Assembly: GCF_030867095.1 (NCBI RefSeq)
Contig: NC_081836.1
Location: forward strand, 30,640,338-30,704,337
Reading direction: 5' to 3'
Length of the DNA stretch: 64,000 nt
DNA from: Alligator mississippiensis
Taxonomy: Eukaryota > Chordata > Crocodylia > Alligatoridae
Under the pieces are notes generated by a model, which did no database searches, was not told the DNA's origin, and saw nothing but the letters and a program-made list of their open reading frames with translations. Each line of letters begins with the position of its first letter. The stretch's first letter is position 1. Of this stretch, positions 33,361 to 46,337 are shown piece by piece. The position numbers and the translations under genes were made by a program.

Positions 33361-36094
33361 CAAAATCATCAGTGTTTTTGAAGCACAGCAAATCGGTTTG
33401 ACATCCTTAGAAAAGGGTCTGAAGAAAAAAAAAGTATTATACCTTTCAGTACAGAAGCCCTCTGTAATGAATCATTTCAGGCAAATTCCTCCTTTGGGGA
33501 ATTTTGCTTGCCCAAATCTTAGTAAGCTGATCATTAGCATAAGTTAAAGGACACTGATCAGTAGCATTCAATAATGCAAAATAGATTAAAAATGAGAAAT
33601 GCTTCTCACCAGATAACCAGTCTCATTGCTGAAGAGAAAACTGTTTTGACACCAGTGCTTGCATTCACCTGGCACTTCTGAGTGTTAAGCTACTGGCCAG
33701 TGTCTTGCTGCAAGGTGCACCCCCAGATTCAGTAACACAAGCTGGAGAGAAGTCTAGGGCTGGGCAGCAGAAACTTGCTTCCATTCCCACTGCAGATATG
33801 GCTTTTAACAATCAGGTGAACTTTGCTGTTTAATATTTAAAAAGGCTCTTTAATGTTTAAACACTACCAATTTTCTATGGGTCATTAAGCACATGTGAAG
33901 GGAGGATGGAAAGTGGCTTAGCATGACAATATGATGGGGCCAGGCAAAAGATGCTCGTTTTCCAAAAAGCGGTGACCTTCCTTCTGAACAAAACTCCAAA
34001 ATGCCGAAAATTCACAGGGCAGATTTCAAAATTCTCAGGCCTCTGTGCTCAACAAAATGGCTGCTGCTGCTTCTTGGAGATATCATTGATGCTCCCTCTT
34101 TGCTTTGGGATTGAAACTGGCCCCAAAGGGCAAACTTGTAGTCACCTGAAACATGTTAGGGGTCTCACTGGGTTTCAGCAATAGGAGGCAAAGACATGTG
34201 GAAAATGGAAAAAAAATCGCTTTGCAAGTTGGTGGAAGAACGAATGCATTTGTAGGGGCTGTACGTACAGCTTGGCAGATGTGTCATATGCCAATTGAAC
34301 TGAGGGTGGTAATAACTGATGGGGACCACTGATCTGATTCTCTTGTCATGCAAACTGGCGTCACTCCTGGAAATCAATAGAATTAGTAGTCATGTAAAAC
34401 TACTAAGGCAATTGGGTCCTATCCAATCCCGTACTCTGAATACAGCAGGGCCTCAGTCCCTGTCCCAGTTCCTTCTGCTTCCTGTGCAGCCTCTGAGCTC
34501 TTCAGGGAGGCACCAGATGACTGACTTCCTGCCCTGATGTGAGCTTCTACCCAGGAGGTACACACAGATTGACAAACAACCAGGCAGAAAGAGCCAGAAA
34601 GCAGTCTTACTCATCCTAGCAGCTCCTCTGTCTAGCTATGTAAGTACACATGTGGTCTCTGAGTGTTAAAATAGAAATAATAATGTTCCATTCCCAAAAT
34701 AAATTCCTCCCACAGACACAATGCACCTGCTCACGCACGCACAACTCTGCCGACTTGTCAAGATTACTCCTATGGCTGCAGGAAGAAAGTTAGACTGAAA
34801 TAGATTGGTTTGTTTGAGGAAGTTTGGGGTAATGGAAAAAGGGGAGTTACATTAAATCGATAGGCTAATCTTCAGTTTCTAGTGCATGCTACAGTACGGC
34901 GATCTCCCCTGACTAGATTCAGTGGGGTCTTTTCTTACTAGGGAAGCAGAGAAGCTGCTTTTTTGGAAGATAGCAGCTCCTTTTGGATGACTTCTGTGGG
35001 TTGTACAGAGCTACTACCTGCCATCCATCTTGTAGCAATCTCCTGGAACTGTTTGAATGGAAAGAAGTACTGCATATGTCACGTTATATGGATGGTGAAA
35101 TAGGAGTAGTCTCCCTAGTGGTTTTCAAACAGTGACCAGAGTGGTCGGGCCCACGTCCTTCTAGGAAGGGAAGGGCCCAGAATCCATTAAGTTCCAAGGC
35201 AGCTGGGAATACTGCACAGTGCACAGCCTCTTGTAGCAGTAAAATGGAAAACTGGACATAGGAGCTTTCAGGAGCACTGCGAAGGCCCCTTTACCAGGTA
35301 AAGAGGGAATGTTGCAAATGGAAGATGTCAAGGTTGTTGGAAGTCCCTTTACAAGAAGAAGGGATAACAAACTGGAAGATGGGAACAAGAGGCTAGGGCA
35401 GCTCTGGCAGGATGGAAGGTGGAAGCCGGCTGAGAGCAGATCGTGCCACTGTGCACATGCCATTGCTCACAAAGTGGGAAGAGGTGACTTGCTGCGGGGA
35501 GTTACAGAAGTGGTAGGAGTTGTATTTTCTTTCTTTCCAGTTCTGAGGCAGATTCACGGTGACAGGGACGGAGAAGTTCTGGTCTTGGAAAAGAGTGGTG
35601 TTGTCATTGTGGTGGAAGGGCAATTATTTATGCATTAAATCCGGATGTACTGGTACATGATACTGTAGATATCAGTGCCTGGAAATTATAGCAAGGCCAC
35701 CAGGAAATGATGGGCACAGTAACTGTGCAGGCGACCGTATTCAGGCTGCTTTATCATTTGACAGCTTTGTGGGTTCTTTGTTAACATGAAATGTCAGGTC
35801 ATTCCCCTCTCTGTGGCAGATAAAGGGGTTTTTCTGGAAATGTTGCTTATCCAAAGTCGTAATGGGGCTTCCTGAAATAGCCGGTGGGACAGGAGGAAGG
35901 GCTGTAATGCAGTTTGTTACAGCTAAGAGAGCACGAGGGGAAGAAGCAGGAAGCACAAAGATGCTGGGAGAACTGCACTGAGCTGTGCGGTTTTTCAGTA
36001 ACCTGAGCCGTCAGCTGGGCCCTCAGGGAGATTTTGTGAGTGAGCTTTGAGCGTGATCATATCTCACGTCTGCTATTACTATCGCTGTCTATTG

Positions 36095-36138
36095 ACTGTA
36101 GATCTGCGCTCCTCGGATGTGACCCGAGGATCTACAGT
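36095..36138. other. GC-clamped hairpin upstream of the CpG island
   Basis: ACTGTAGAT and CCTCGG pair exactly with CCGAGG and ATCTACAGT, with a 7-nt bulge on the left arm and a 7-nt loop. Function unknown. Confidence 0.6.
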
Positions 36139-36169
36139 GATCACGGGGTGTCCCGCATAACAACGAGCT

Positions 36170-36730
36170 TCGTGCAAGGATAGCAAGGACGCGGGCGGCG
36201 GGATGCGCGGAGCGGCTGTGCTGCCCCCCGCGCGGTATGGTACCGCCCAGCCCAGCCGGCGCCTCGCGCGAGCCCTCGCCCCGGACCCACCGGCCCCGCG
36301 CGCGAGCAGGGGGCGGGGCTCGGCTCGGCGGGGGCGGGGCCGCAGGGCAGGGGGCGGGGCGCTGGCGGCGCGGCGGTTGAAGGAGCGCGTGGAGCGGCGC
36401 GGGCGCTGCCAGCGGGATGGGGTCGCGCGGGCTCGGCCTCGCCGCTGTGTGACGGGTGAGTGCCGCGGGGGCGGCCTCGGCCTCGGCCTCACCGCCGCCT
36501 CCGCGCCGGCGTTGGGCGCATCCCTGATGCGGCCCGGTCCCCCGCTGCCGAGGCGCCGCTGCGGGCTGGGGCGGACGCGGGTGCAGCGGGGCGTCCCTTG
36601 CTCCTGTCCGGCGCGGCCGGCGGCTGCGCTCGCTCCTGAGCCGCCGGGCTGGCGGAGCCACTGCCCCCGGCTCCCGGCATCGCCTCCGGCTCGTGCCCGG
36701 CGGTAGGGACCTGCCTCCCGCCCCCCCTCC
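36170..36730 (+). promoter_or_regulatory. CpG-island promoter of the SEC14-like gene
   Basis: Dense CpG stretch, sharply distinct from flanks, with several GC boxes (GGGGCGGGGC at about 36310-36360) that would bind Sp1-type factors. No TATA box seen. It lies just upstream of a donor-bearing exon, and the orientation and distance fit the SEC14-like gene. A bidirectional role cannot be excluded. Long frames across it are composition artefacts. Confidence 0.8.
36380..36455 (+). other. SEC14L5: likely non-coding exon 1 of the SEC14-like gene
   Basis: A consensus donor (GACGG|GTGAGT) closes a GC-rich segment downstream of the GC boxes. The left limit (start site) is estimated. It would splice to the exon at 42668. 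Confidence 0.5.
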
Positions 36731-37642
36731 CGGGGCCTGGAGGGAGCTGCCCCTGCCCACAGGCCTGGCGGGCGCCCTCGGGCTGGAGCCTGGTTCAGCA
36801 ATTTTGGCTTAGAAGGAGCCTCCCGCACCGGGGGTCTGGGCCGGGACACTGGGGGAGCTCGGTCGTCTCGCCTCTGCCTGGCCCCACTCTGCATCCTCGA
36901 GAGTGCAACCGCACCTTCCCGCGGGGCCACCACTGCCTGGTCCCCACCATCCCGGCGTGTGGCCAGTCCTCAGGTGCAGCGGTCTCGAGGCAGGCTGTGC
37001 CCAGGTAGACATGGTCTGAGGCTGCTGCTGTGAGACCGAGTCTGCGGTGGAGATCAGCGCGCCCATGGCCTCGTCCCTCAGCGCCCGGTGCTGCTCCTTG
37101 CACCTGCGCCACCGTGAGGCAACGAATAGCTGGCAGCTCGGGGGTGAGCTCCACTTAAGGTGGTTGATTTCCTGACTGTTCTGCTGTGGGGATCTCCCGG
37201 GTGCCTGGCGTTTGCTGGTTGCCCCGAATCTGCCCCCTCCTTTCTACAGTGTGTAGGGCAGGAGTGGGGTTTGGCCTTCAGAGGCAGGAGGTGTTGCACG
37301 AGGCTCCTGTTGGGACCAGTGCCGATAGGTCCTCACAGGAGGGTCTTGACCCCAACTGCAGGGATCATTCTGACTCCGAGCAGAGGAGCAAGAGGGAATT
37401 TTACTCCATGGTCAGACTGGTATGGATTGGAGGGGGATGGGGAGGGGGGTCCCCTCCTTCATAGCAGGGGTGTGACCTACTTGGGATCTCTTGAGCATAT
37501 ACTGACAGCACTTCATGGAGGCAGTGTGCAGGCTGCCATGGTTCCCCTGCTCTGCCTGTGGCAGGTTGGGGTGTTGGGTCTGTTAGGGCTGATGGCAGTC
37601 TTGGGTAGAGTTTTTAGATAATGGTTTGTGTGGGATGGCTTG

Positions 37643-37735
37643 GATAACAATGGTCCTGCCTCAGGCAGGGGGTAGACTAGAATAGATGATCTCTGGAGGT
37701 CTCTTTCAGCCCTACGTCTCTGTTTCTATGACTTA
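37643..37735 (+). mobile_element. CR1 3'-end fragment
   Basis: CR1 tail on the + strand: GACTAGAATAGATGATCTCT, GGAGGTCTCTTTCAGCCCTA, then TTTCTATGA. Confidence 0.85.
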
Positions 37736-38663
37736 AATTCTTGACGGATGCTGTGCCATGCTGGGAGATAATTGAGTATCAGGACTAGATTTCCTTCCAA
37801 GAAAGCATAGGATGAATCAAAATAGATCTGGCTCATCAAATGTGAGCTTTCCCTCCGCTGGAGTGAATCACTGGCACCCAGCCGTCCATGCAGGCTGCTC
37901 TGCTAACGGCCTGTATGGAGGATGCTTGCGGTGCAGGGACAAGGAAGTGAATACCATCTTTGAAGAGTTGTGTGCAAGATATGTGGAACTGGACTGGGTG
38001 ATGCCAGAGATGTTACAGGATCTGTTCTAGGGATACTCTGGGCTTCAGAAGCATACTTTGTACATGAGGTACACAGCTTTATAGCATTAGGTAGAGAAAG
38101 GGACTGATCATGAGGGCTTGTGGGGGGAGGGGAACTTTGTAGAATTTGAACACTACTGCCCCTCTTCTGTAAGATAGGCCTCGTATGTAGGTAGAAATAC
38201 TTGAATGACTGTCATGCAAGCCACTCACCTTCTTCCTCTCACTCCCCTGTTTTTACCTTGGTAGCACAAATCTGTTGCATCCCTTAATGGACAAGTTGGT
38301 TGATTGACTACTAACCTTGTTGCTTATTTCCCATCGCAGCAGCCACAGCTCTGCTAGAAACATCGCTGTTTTTTGGGATGTAAAATCTCTTGGATGGCTC
38401 CAGCTGGAATAGTAGAAGGACCTGAGAGAAACAGGAGAGTCCTATTGCTCCTCACTGAGGCATGGATTTGAGATACTGAGGAAGACTTCTGGTTTGGGGA
38501 GAAGAGGAGACTGGGGCAGGAGAAACTAGTATCTCCAGGTGTTCTCAGAATGGGTGGGAAGAGAGACTTTAACTAGGAGCTCAAGAAAAGATACAGTAGG
38601 ATGGATTGACTTGGCAGCCGGCCTCTGCCTGATTCAAACTGTTAATTGAGACGGAGTGTAGAG

Positions 38664-38851
38664 CAGGGACGGGCAATTATTTTGGGCAGAGAGCTGCTTA
38701 CTGAGTTTCGGCAAGCCATTGAGGACCATATGACAGGCAGCTCAGGGCAGACTAATATTAAATTTTCTAGATGTTTTAGGGGCCCCATGGCCTGGATAGA
38801 ATGGCTTGGCAGACCGCATCTGGCCCACGGGCCGCATTTTGCCCACCCCTG
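38664..38851. mobile_element. 188-bp hAT-like MITE with perfect 8-bp target duplication
   Basis: Flanked by GTGTAGAG on both sides (38656-38663 and 38852-38859). Termini CAGGGACGGGCAATTATTTT and, in reverse complement, CAGGGGTGGGCAAAATGCGG. Short relative of the 46338-47893 element. Confidence 0.85.
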
Positions 38852-38869
38852 GTGTAGAGGGTAGACCAA

Positions 38870-41800
38870 TAAACAGAACTCTCATCCAGCTGATGTCCAG
38901 CTGTTGCTCACTTCCTCATGAGCAGGGCAAGGAATACTGTAGTCCTAAGAAGATGAGCTTGTTTTCTGTAAAATACTCTCCTTTTACTTGCAACAAATCC
39001 CTGTCTGCCTGGATGCTGCAGCTGGTGGGGGGTGTGGCTAAATAAAAATGCAGTGTGTATGTATATGGGAGGGGGAATGGAAAGAGAGGACTGTAAATAG
39101 AATATTTACCATAGTACTCTGCAGTGTGGATGGATCAGCAGTTTCCTCGTCTCATCTGTTCTAACACGCACAACTGGCAAGCAATGAGAAATGCACAGAA
39201 CTGTTACATGCATAATCTCACTGCCACCTCAACTGCTGGAATAAACTGATTTAAGATCACAAGCCTTTTTGAAAATCAAGAGCACTTGTGCTCTTATGTT
39301 TCTCAGTTCTTGTGAAAATCCTGCCCATCACTGTTGACCATCTGGCCCTACTCCATCCAGTCTTCCTTGACAAACAGCAATAATGGGATAAGAGTGAATA
39401 GAAGGAACAAATCCTGCCTGAGCGTAACAAAAAAGATTCTCAATAAAAATGGTAACAGTAAGCTAACAGACTTTCAGCATCTCCCCTCAGTTTCCTACCA
39501 TCTGTGTGGTGATGTGTGCATAGTATTTTTAATTTGAGCAGTGTGCTGGCTGCAGGCTTGGGTAACAAGTAATAGCAGCTCCAGGTGCAAGAGCTTGCTT
39601 TTCTGTGCATCCATGGCTGTTTACTCACTCCCAAGCTCATTAGAGAGCTCATCTTCCCTTGCAATGTGACCCCAGCTGCAGTGGGCAAACGGAACAGCTC
39701 TGTTAGATATAGATCTGTTTGAAATGTCTACTCATTCTTTTGATCTCCCACAAGCACACCACTGTTTGTTACCTCCTGAAATTGTAGCTGGCTCCACTCT
39801 CCTAGTGTTTCGGTCATGTGTGAATTCCTTCATGAGCTGCTTCAAAAGCCACCAGGCTGGGGTGACTAGAATGTCTAGGGGGCTAACAGTGCTGCCAGTG
39901 TGGGAAGAGAATCCTTTCCCCTTCTCTCTATCTTCAAAGTCCTGAAGTTTAAAAAAAAAAAAATAGTATTAGGTACTTTACATAGCTGATGTCTTTGCAC
40001 AGCAGGGCCCTTGCCACAGCTGTACCCTATTAAAGCTTGTAACACTACTGAGTTATATCCATTTGTGTTTATGGGCCCCTGGCCTGGTTGATGGGTTAAG
40101 AGTGAGCAGCTAATTAACATCCCTTGTATTTACTGGAGAGACTAGCTCACTGTTATGCCCCTGTAATCATGATATAATCCTGTAGAGCTTCATGAGACTA
40201 TCAGCCACCAATGGATTTTTCTAACCACAAGCTGGATTCAATGGACTATTAACTGGGCAAGTTCAGGTTTCCATGGGCTGATTCCACTGTCCATGGGAGC
40301 AGAGCTGTTATCCAGTTAGGCAGGTCCCCTTCAGGCTGAAGTTCTGCTTTTTCCATAGACACAAAATAACTGTCTTCCTAACCTGGTCTGTCCTTAGAAT
40401 ATCATTCTCAACTACTGTACAGAGCTCCAGGAGTGGGAAGAACATACATAATGCAGTTTGAAGCATGTCACCTACCTTTTTTTTTTGTCTTGGGTATTCA
40501 GTAGCTATGTCCCCCTGCCTTGCTTTGCTCTTCAGGAGCTCCAAGAGAAGCCTTTGCTGTATGACAGCTGGACACTCTTCCTGAATTCAGAGAAGGGCCA
40601 GGAAATTCTTTCAGCACCTTTTCCTTGGGAATTAAAGGAGTCTCCAATGACATTACGAGCTTTTTATCATCTTCTGCCAATCCCCTTTAGTCCCTAGATC
40701 TACTGAGCTGGTTTGGAATTGTGGCATAGTGAATCTGTAGCACTGTGGTCCACAGTGGACCAGGGACAAAACTATTTGATGCAGCATGGTTAATTTTGCT
40801 GTGCTGTGCTGTTGGCCTTTACATTGATGCCATCCCACTGGTTCAGCTGACAGTGGTTCATTTTTATAGCAAAGAAGTGGTTTCAGACTGCTTGCTGTTC
40901 TCTGTTGCTGGTTTCTCCTTGTAGGACTCTGACTCCTCAGCAGAAAGGGGCATATAGTAGGCAAGATCAGTGAGTGCCAACAGGATCACAGCTAAATACA
41001 TTTGGCTGCTATGATTCTCTCACTATGTTAGCACTTGCCCAGAAGGTCCTTGCAAAGCCCAGGTATCATGGTTATCATATTACAGCCTTGTGTTACAAGG
41101 TGCCCCATGCTCTTCTTGGCTCAGATATCTGTTACATGATATCAGTCTAGCTTTCTGATGTTTGCTGGCCTCTCCTTTACTTGCTTATTAGTTTGAGGTG
41201 TATGCTTTGATGACGCAGTCTGTCCTTTCTGCATCTTTTAGCTTTTAGTACCAACGAGATTTCTATGAGATCCATTGAGCCCTGATCTCATGCTATCTGG
41301 ACCTAATGAACTACATGTTTCTCTGAGTTTCCTGCTGCAAGCAGTCCCTTGACTTCATCCAGGTACTCCAACTCCTTAAAGCCTCTGACTAGTGCTAGGC
41401 TAAGATCTGTTCTTAACATTCTTCCCTCAGTTTAATTTTGAGGTGTTTAGACTCTCTTCTTTGTGGTTGTTGAATGGCTTTCCTTTAGAGATCTCCCTGG
41501 AGGAAGCTGCTTTGCTTCTTAGAGCCTTCTAACTCAGTTCACTTCTAATGCTTGGTTTTAAAATGTCACCAGTGAGTTATCCTGTGCTGTAACTGTTGAG
41601 CTCAGTGCTGAGCAATATCATGCTGCCATGGGGTATATTTGCTCAGTGGTGGAATTTGAGTGGGGTGGGATCAGCAGAGTCCCAAGCCCACGGCCTGTCT
41701 TCTGTGTTTCTGGCATTCTTAAATGTTTGGTATTAATAGCTGAGGCAGTGTAAAGAATCCTAGAGGATTTGCTGAAAGCAGCTTAACAAGCTTGGTTGAA

Positions 41801-42660
41801 GGATTTATGTGCTCTCTCAAGAGATGCTGGTGAGTGGCACGTGTGTGAGGGTTAAAATACCAGCAAAGGAGGTGGGAGGAGGAATTCTCATGGGAGCAGT
41901 GAGAGGTAGCCCAGATAAATGGAGTGCTGAGGCCTGTATTGTTAGTACTATAGGCATTTCATTCCACTATAAGCAGCAGGTACTGAGTCAAATAGCAATG
42001 GGGCGTGATTGCAGGGTAAGTGGCAGGCACATTTTGTTAGTACACTGCCTCCTTTGGCTTCTTTTTGTCAGGTGAGTTAATGCAGCTGGGCATGACTGTG
42101 AGCGTGGTGCCTGGAGCAGCATTGAAAAGTCGGAGCATTTGCAGATCAGGCAAGGCGGTTCCCACATCGTGAATTTGCTGGTGATAAGGAGCGTTGGGCA
42201 GAAGGCTAAAAGAACAGAATCTTGGCATTTGGTGAGCCACGCAGGAAGAGTGTTCTTCTCCCAGGTACAGCCAAATGTCTCCATAGTTTAATAATACATT
42301 TTGTGTTGAGCTTGCACTCCTGCTGTTGTGCATTGGTTTGAGGTACAAAGGGGATTTGTAGCAATAGGATTCAGGAACAGGCAGAGCTGATGTGTGCAAG
42401 GCAATGGTCTATCCTCTGGACCAACCTGCTGGGCCAGGACTTGGGGGGCCTGCATTCTCCTCTTGAGTCTGCCACTGAGCTGCTGAGTGGCATGGACAAA
42501 TCTCTTCTTTTTTTCCATGTCTCCTGTAAACCAGTTGAAAGTGCTTTCCTCCTTTGTAAAGTGTTTTGAGGTCTATTATATGAGTCAGACATTTATTATA
42601 ATACAGTTAAACTGTTCTAACTGTTCAGTGCAGCAATCTAAAAGCTGCTATTCTTTTCCC
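38870..42660. other. 5' UTR intron of the SEC14-like gene
   Basis: No further exon, gene or clear repeat recognised; only short random frames. Confidence 0.4.
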
Positions 42661-42667
42661 ATTGCAG

Positions 42668-42743
42668 GTGGACGGTAAAAATGGTGCAGAAGTATCAGTC
42701 GCCTGTTCGAGTCTACAAGTACCCTTTTGAGCTTGTCATGGCG
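42668..42743 (+). other. SEC14L5: SEC14-like gene exon 2 (13-nt UTR plus first 63 coding nt)
   Basis: Preceded by a pyrimidine tract ending TTGCAG and followed by GCG|GTGAGT. The ATG at 42681 is in good Kozak context (AAAAATGG). Confidence 0.85.
42681..42743 (+). CDS. SEC14L5: SEC14-like protein (SEC14L1/SEC14L5 class), first coding exon
   Basis: Encodes 21 residues, starting MVQKYQSPVRVYKYPFEL and ending in VMA, then splices in phase 0. This is the exact start of the PRELI/MSF1-like domain in SEC14L1 and SEC14L5, lipid-binding proteins with PRELI, CRAL-TRIO/SEC14 and GOLD domains. Human SEC14L1 reads FELIMA and human SEC14L5 FELVMA, as I recall them. The Val here slightly favours SEC14L5, but one residue cannot settle it. 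No continuation exon (expected AYE.RFPTC) was found before 64000. Confidence 0.85.
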
Positions 42744-43630
42744 GTGAGTGACACGTTGTACTTCTACCCCCTTCCCAAACAGCTGAGCAACACTGAAGAC
42801 TTGACAGTAACCTCTGGTTTATGAGCCATTTGGGTGATAGGAGGTGTGGGACTGCAGCTTCAGATGTCTTGTTGATGGATCACTTAGGGGAATTGTCTTG
42901 AAGATGTTCCAGGGGACAGACAGGTGTCTGTCTTCCATAATCTTGGCAGTTCTGCAGAAATCGTTTAATCTATTCAGCTAGTCTATTAGATATTTTTAAT
43001 TCAGTAAAATTGGTTCATGAGATGACCTGAGCATGGAAGCAGTGCCAGAAAGAGAGGAAATATAAATGCTGTCTTGATATATAGTTAGTTTTCAGTATAG
43101 GTATGTGCATGTACATGTTTGCATCTCTATCAGCAGCCACCTATAATATAGAACTGTCTTTCATGGTTTATTCTTCAACACTGTGGCAAGCCATTGAGTC
43201 TGTCTGGTTAAGGCCTGTCAGTGCCTTTAAAGAGGCACTTCACTCAGCCAGATGTGTGGTTATTACCAACCTCTTCAAATATCCTTTTGTTTAGAAACTC
43301 CCATTTCAAGGGAATATATTAATAAATTGGTAATGAGACAATTCCTAATGTATTTGAGTTCCATTGACTTGTCTGAGACCAACTCATCAGGCTTGAGAGA
43401 TGTGTGTGGGCCTGAGACCCATGTAGTGAAGCATGATTAGAAGCTGTTAAAAATGTAGAAACACTTCTGCAAAAGATTTTTTTGTCTTTGTTTTTTCCTT
43501 TTCCTTTTTCCACCTGAAACATTGGCAGATTCTGCAGTTGCCAAAGTACGCTTTCCTGCTGGTGGTGCATAAGGGTAAGGTGGTCGTGCTAACTCTGTTA
43601 GCCAGATTGGCAGGCTTTAGTACTAATTAC

Positions 43631-45585
43631 CAGGGATCCTGATTTTCTCTGATTAAAAATTGCAAATTCTCTGATTAAAAACCCAAAATCCATGATAAAA
43701 ATTAAAGGCCCCCCCCAGTCCTCCCCAGCACTGCTGGTGCCCCACACTCCCACACCACAGTCTCAGCAGCCCACCTGATGCCCCTCACAACAGCCTCCCA
43801 GACCCACAGATATGCAGACACAGACACTGACAACCACCCCAGCAGGTAAATGTGTGTGGGGGGGGAAGGGGCGGGGCAGGGCAGGGTGGGGGAAAGGGGA
43901 AGGTGTTGGGGGGGTAGATCAAGAAGGGGGAGAGTGTGCCTCTGTGCCCACTCCCAGGAGCAGGGCCAGGGGGTGAGGGCAGGGGTGCCACCCTGTGGGC
44001 CATGCACATGCCGGTTGGCCTGATGGGAGGTTCGCACGCAGAGGCTGCCACTGCAACTCTGCCACTGCATCCTGCGCTACCATCCCACAGCCACCTGCAT
44101 GGCTTTGTGGGCAAGTGGCACAGGGTGCGGCAGCGGCAGTGCGGTGGCACCCACCTTGTGTGGGCCACATATGTGCTGCCCGGCCTGGGGGGTGAAACAG
44201 GGTGCCTGTATGCAGCGGCATGCCCTGCAACTGGCTGCATGGCTCCGCAGCGGTGCAGGGTGGTGGCTGCTGCATGCAGGGTCAGGGGGCTTTGCGGGCA
44301 AACGCTGCCACTGTGGAACCATGCCCTTTGCCCCTGGATCTTAGAGGTAAGTGGGGCTTGGGGGCTGTGGGGCGGGGCTGGGGAAGATGGTTGGGGGCTG
44401 AGGGAGTGGGGGGTGCTGCTGGCCCCAGGCAGCCCATCGCAGCTGGGAGCAGGGCCAGGGGATGAGGGCAGAGATGCCCCTCTGCGGGGGGGTTTGCAGG
44501 CAAGCGATGCAGGGCTCAGTGTGGTGGTGCCCGCCGTATGTGAGCCGCACACATGCCGCCTGCCCGCCTGCCCAGGGGAAGGGGAGAGGGAGGCTAGCAT
44601 GTGGCCAGAGCACAGCTCTGTGGCTGGCTCTGCAGCCACGGCAAGGGATGGGGGCGTGGGGAGGGGTGGAGGCTTGGGCTCACATGCGGCGCTGCCACTT
44701 ACCTGGAGGCCTGTGATGGCGGTGACGGCTGCTGCATAAAAAACCTCCCGCTGCCGCCACAGAGCTGTGCCTGGAGCTGTGCAGCTGGGCGGGAGTGGCA
44801 GCGTGGTGGTGACCAGGCGGCATGCAGCCATCCCCACCACAACCCTGTGCTGCTCTGCGCCGCTGCCGCTGGCCACACAGCTCCAGGCACGGCTCTGTGG
44901 TGGCAGTGGGAGGTTTTGTACGCAGTGGCCATCTCGGGCCTGCAGGTAAGCAGCAGCGCCGCATGCAAGCCCAAGCCCCCACCCCCATCCCTCGCTGTGG
45001 CTGCAGAGCCAGCCACGGAGCTGTGCTCTGGCTGCATGCCAGCCTCCCTCTCCCCCTTCTCTGGGCAGGCAGGTGGGCGTCATGTGTGCAGTCCACACAT
45101 GATGGGCACCACCAGACTGCGCCCTGCATCGCTTGCCCGCAAAGCTCCCCGCAGAGGGGCACCCCTGCCTTCACCCTCTGGCCCTGCTCCCAGCTGTGGT
45201 GTGCCACCTAGGGCTAGCAGCACCCCCCACTCCCTCAGCCCCCAACCATCTTCCCTAGCCCTGCCCCAAGCCCCACTTAGTGACCTCCATGCTCCAGGGG
45301 CGAAGGGTGTGTGCGCGCCTGAGCCCAGCCTTGGCTGCCTCAGAGACTCGGGCCCTGCCCTCCCCCCTCTCTCTCTCTTCGTCCAGCAAGGGCTGTGGGT
45401 TTCTTGCCCTTTTTGCAATCGACTCTTGAAGGCTGGAGCTGTGCCAGCCTGCAAGAGCTGTTTGCAAAAGCGGAGAATCCATGGATTTCTCTGCCAAAAA
45501 GAGAAATCTGCATTTTCTCTGATAAAAACAGGGAATCTGTGGTTTTCTCTGTTTTTCCATGGGAAACGGAAAACCCGGATCCCTG
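43631..45585. mobile_element. 1.96-kb hAT-like element with about 1-kb fold-back palindrome
   Basis: Termini CAGGGATCCTGATTTTC and, in reverse complement, CAGGGATCCGGGTTTTC. Flanks CTAATTAC and CTGATTAC match at 7 of 8 positions, typical of hAT. Most of 44340-45300 is an imperfect palindrome centred near 44820, so both strands carry related long frames (348 codons on +, 437 on -). These are structural artefacts, not genes. Direct GGAGCAGGGCCAGGGG.TGAG repeats (about 43958 and 44447) add to the structure. No transposase is visible. Confidence 0.75.
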
Positions 45586-46337
45586 CTGATTACCATGTGG
45601 TACTTCTATGTATGCCACTGCTTGCCAAGGAGCCAAGTGTTTCTTAGGTGGGTTTGTTCTTAGAGGACAGCACTAAGCAGTTGGTCATTGAGCCTGGAGG
45701 CCCAAGTGCTTCCTTCAAGCCTTATGCTGTCTCTTCCTGTTACTACTGCCACTTGGAAGAACTGTGGCTTTTGATTGCAAATGTCCTGAGGACATATCTG
45801 CTTTCTACTGAACTAGGGCTCTAGCAATACCCCAAGTCTGATAGAAATGGGCAACAGAAGTTAAAAACTTGCATGCAGGGGGAAATATTTAGATGAGAGT
45901 GGGAGTGTCTGCATCTAACAGAGAACTGATAGTCCATTCCACTCTCTTTTCTGGCCCTGGTGCTGCTTCCTGTATAACAACAGTGGCCCCAGTGCCTTTC
46001 CTAATGAACAACTGGTCCTGAGCAAGACCAATGTTTCTGAAACACTTCCATCTAGTCTTTTCCCAGCGGAGTTGAGATGGGCTGAGAAGTGCTTGCTGTT
46101 TACTTCTGCATGTGAATGCACCATGACTGTGGCACTATGTTCTCACCTGGGAGCTGATGCCACTTTCTTCAGTGCTCCTTTACAGTCAGGGTCTCATGTG
46201 AGAGGCAGAATATTAGTTCCTTTTTCATGTTTCATGATTTCCATGTTAATTTGGGGTGTGGGTAATAGTGGAGCCTCACAGCTATGGCAACACTTGCTAA
46301 GAAAACATCTCCAGGCCTGACATTGATCACTGTAGTG

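Larger units (their letters stand above)
30260..36060. other. intergenic gap between the two genes
   Basis: No exon recognised. It holds a hAT-like element (32383-32695) and a MIR-like segment (about 33225-33360). A tract near 31320 resembles the degenerate old repeat also seen near 7500 and 5970. Confidence 0.45.

Noticed and set aside
36079..36933. 284-codon minus-strand frame and a 167-codon + frame over the CpG island
   Set aside because: Arg/Pro/Ala-rich translation expected from CpG-dense DNA; no domain or splice support.
43785..45647. Long open frames on both strands (437 and 348 codons)
   Set aside because: They mirror each other because the DNA is palindromic and GC-rich within a transposon; no protein family is recognised.
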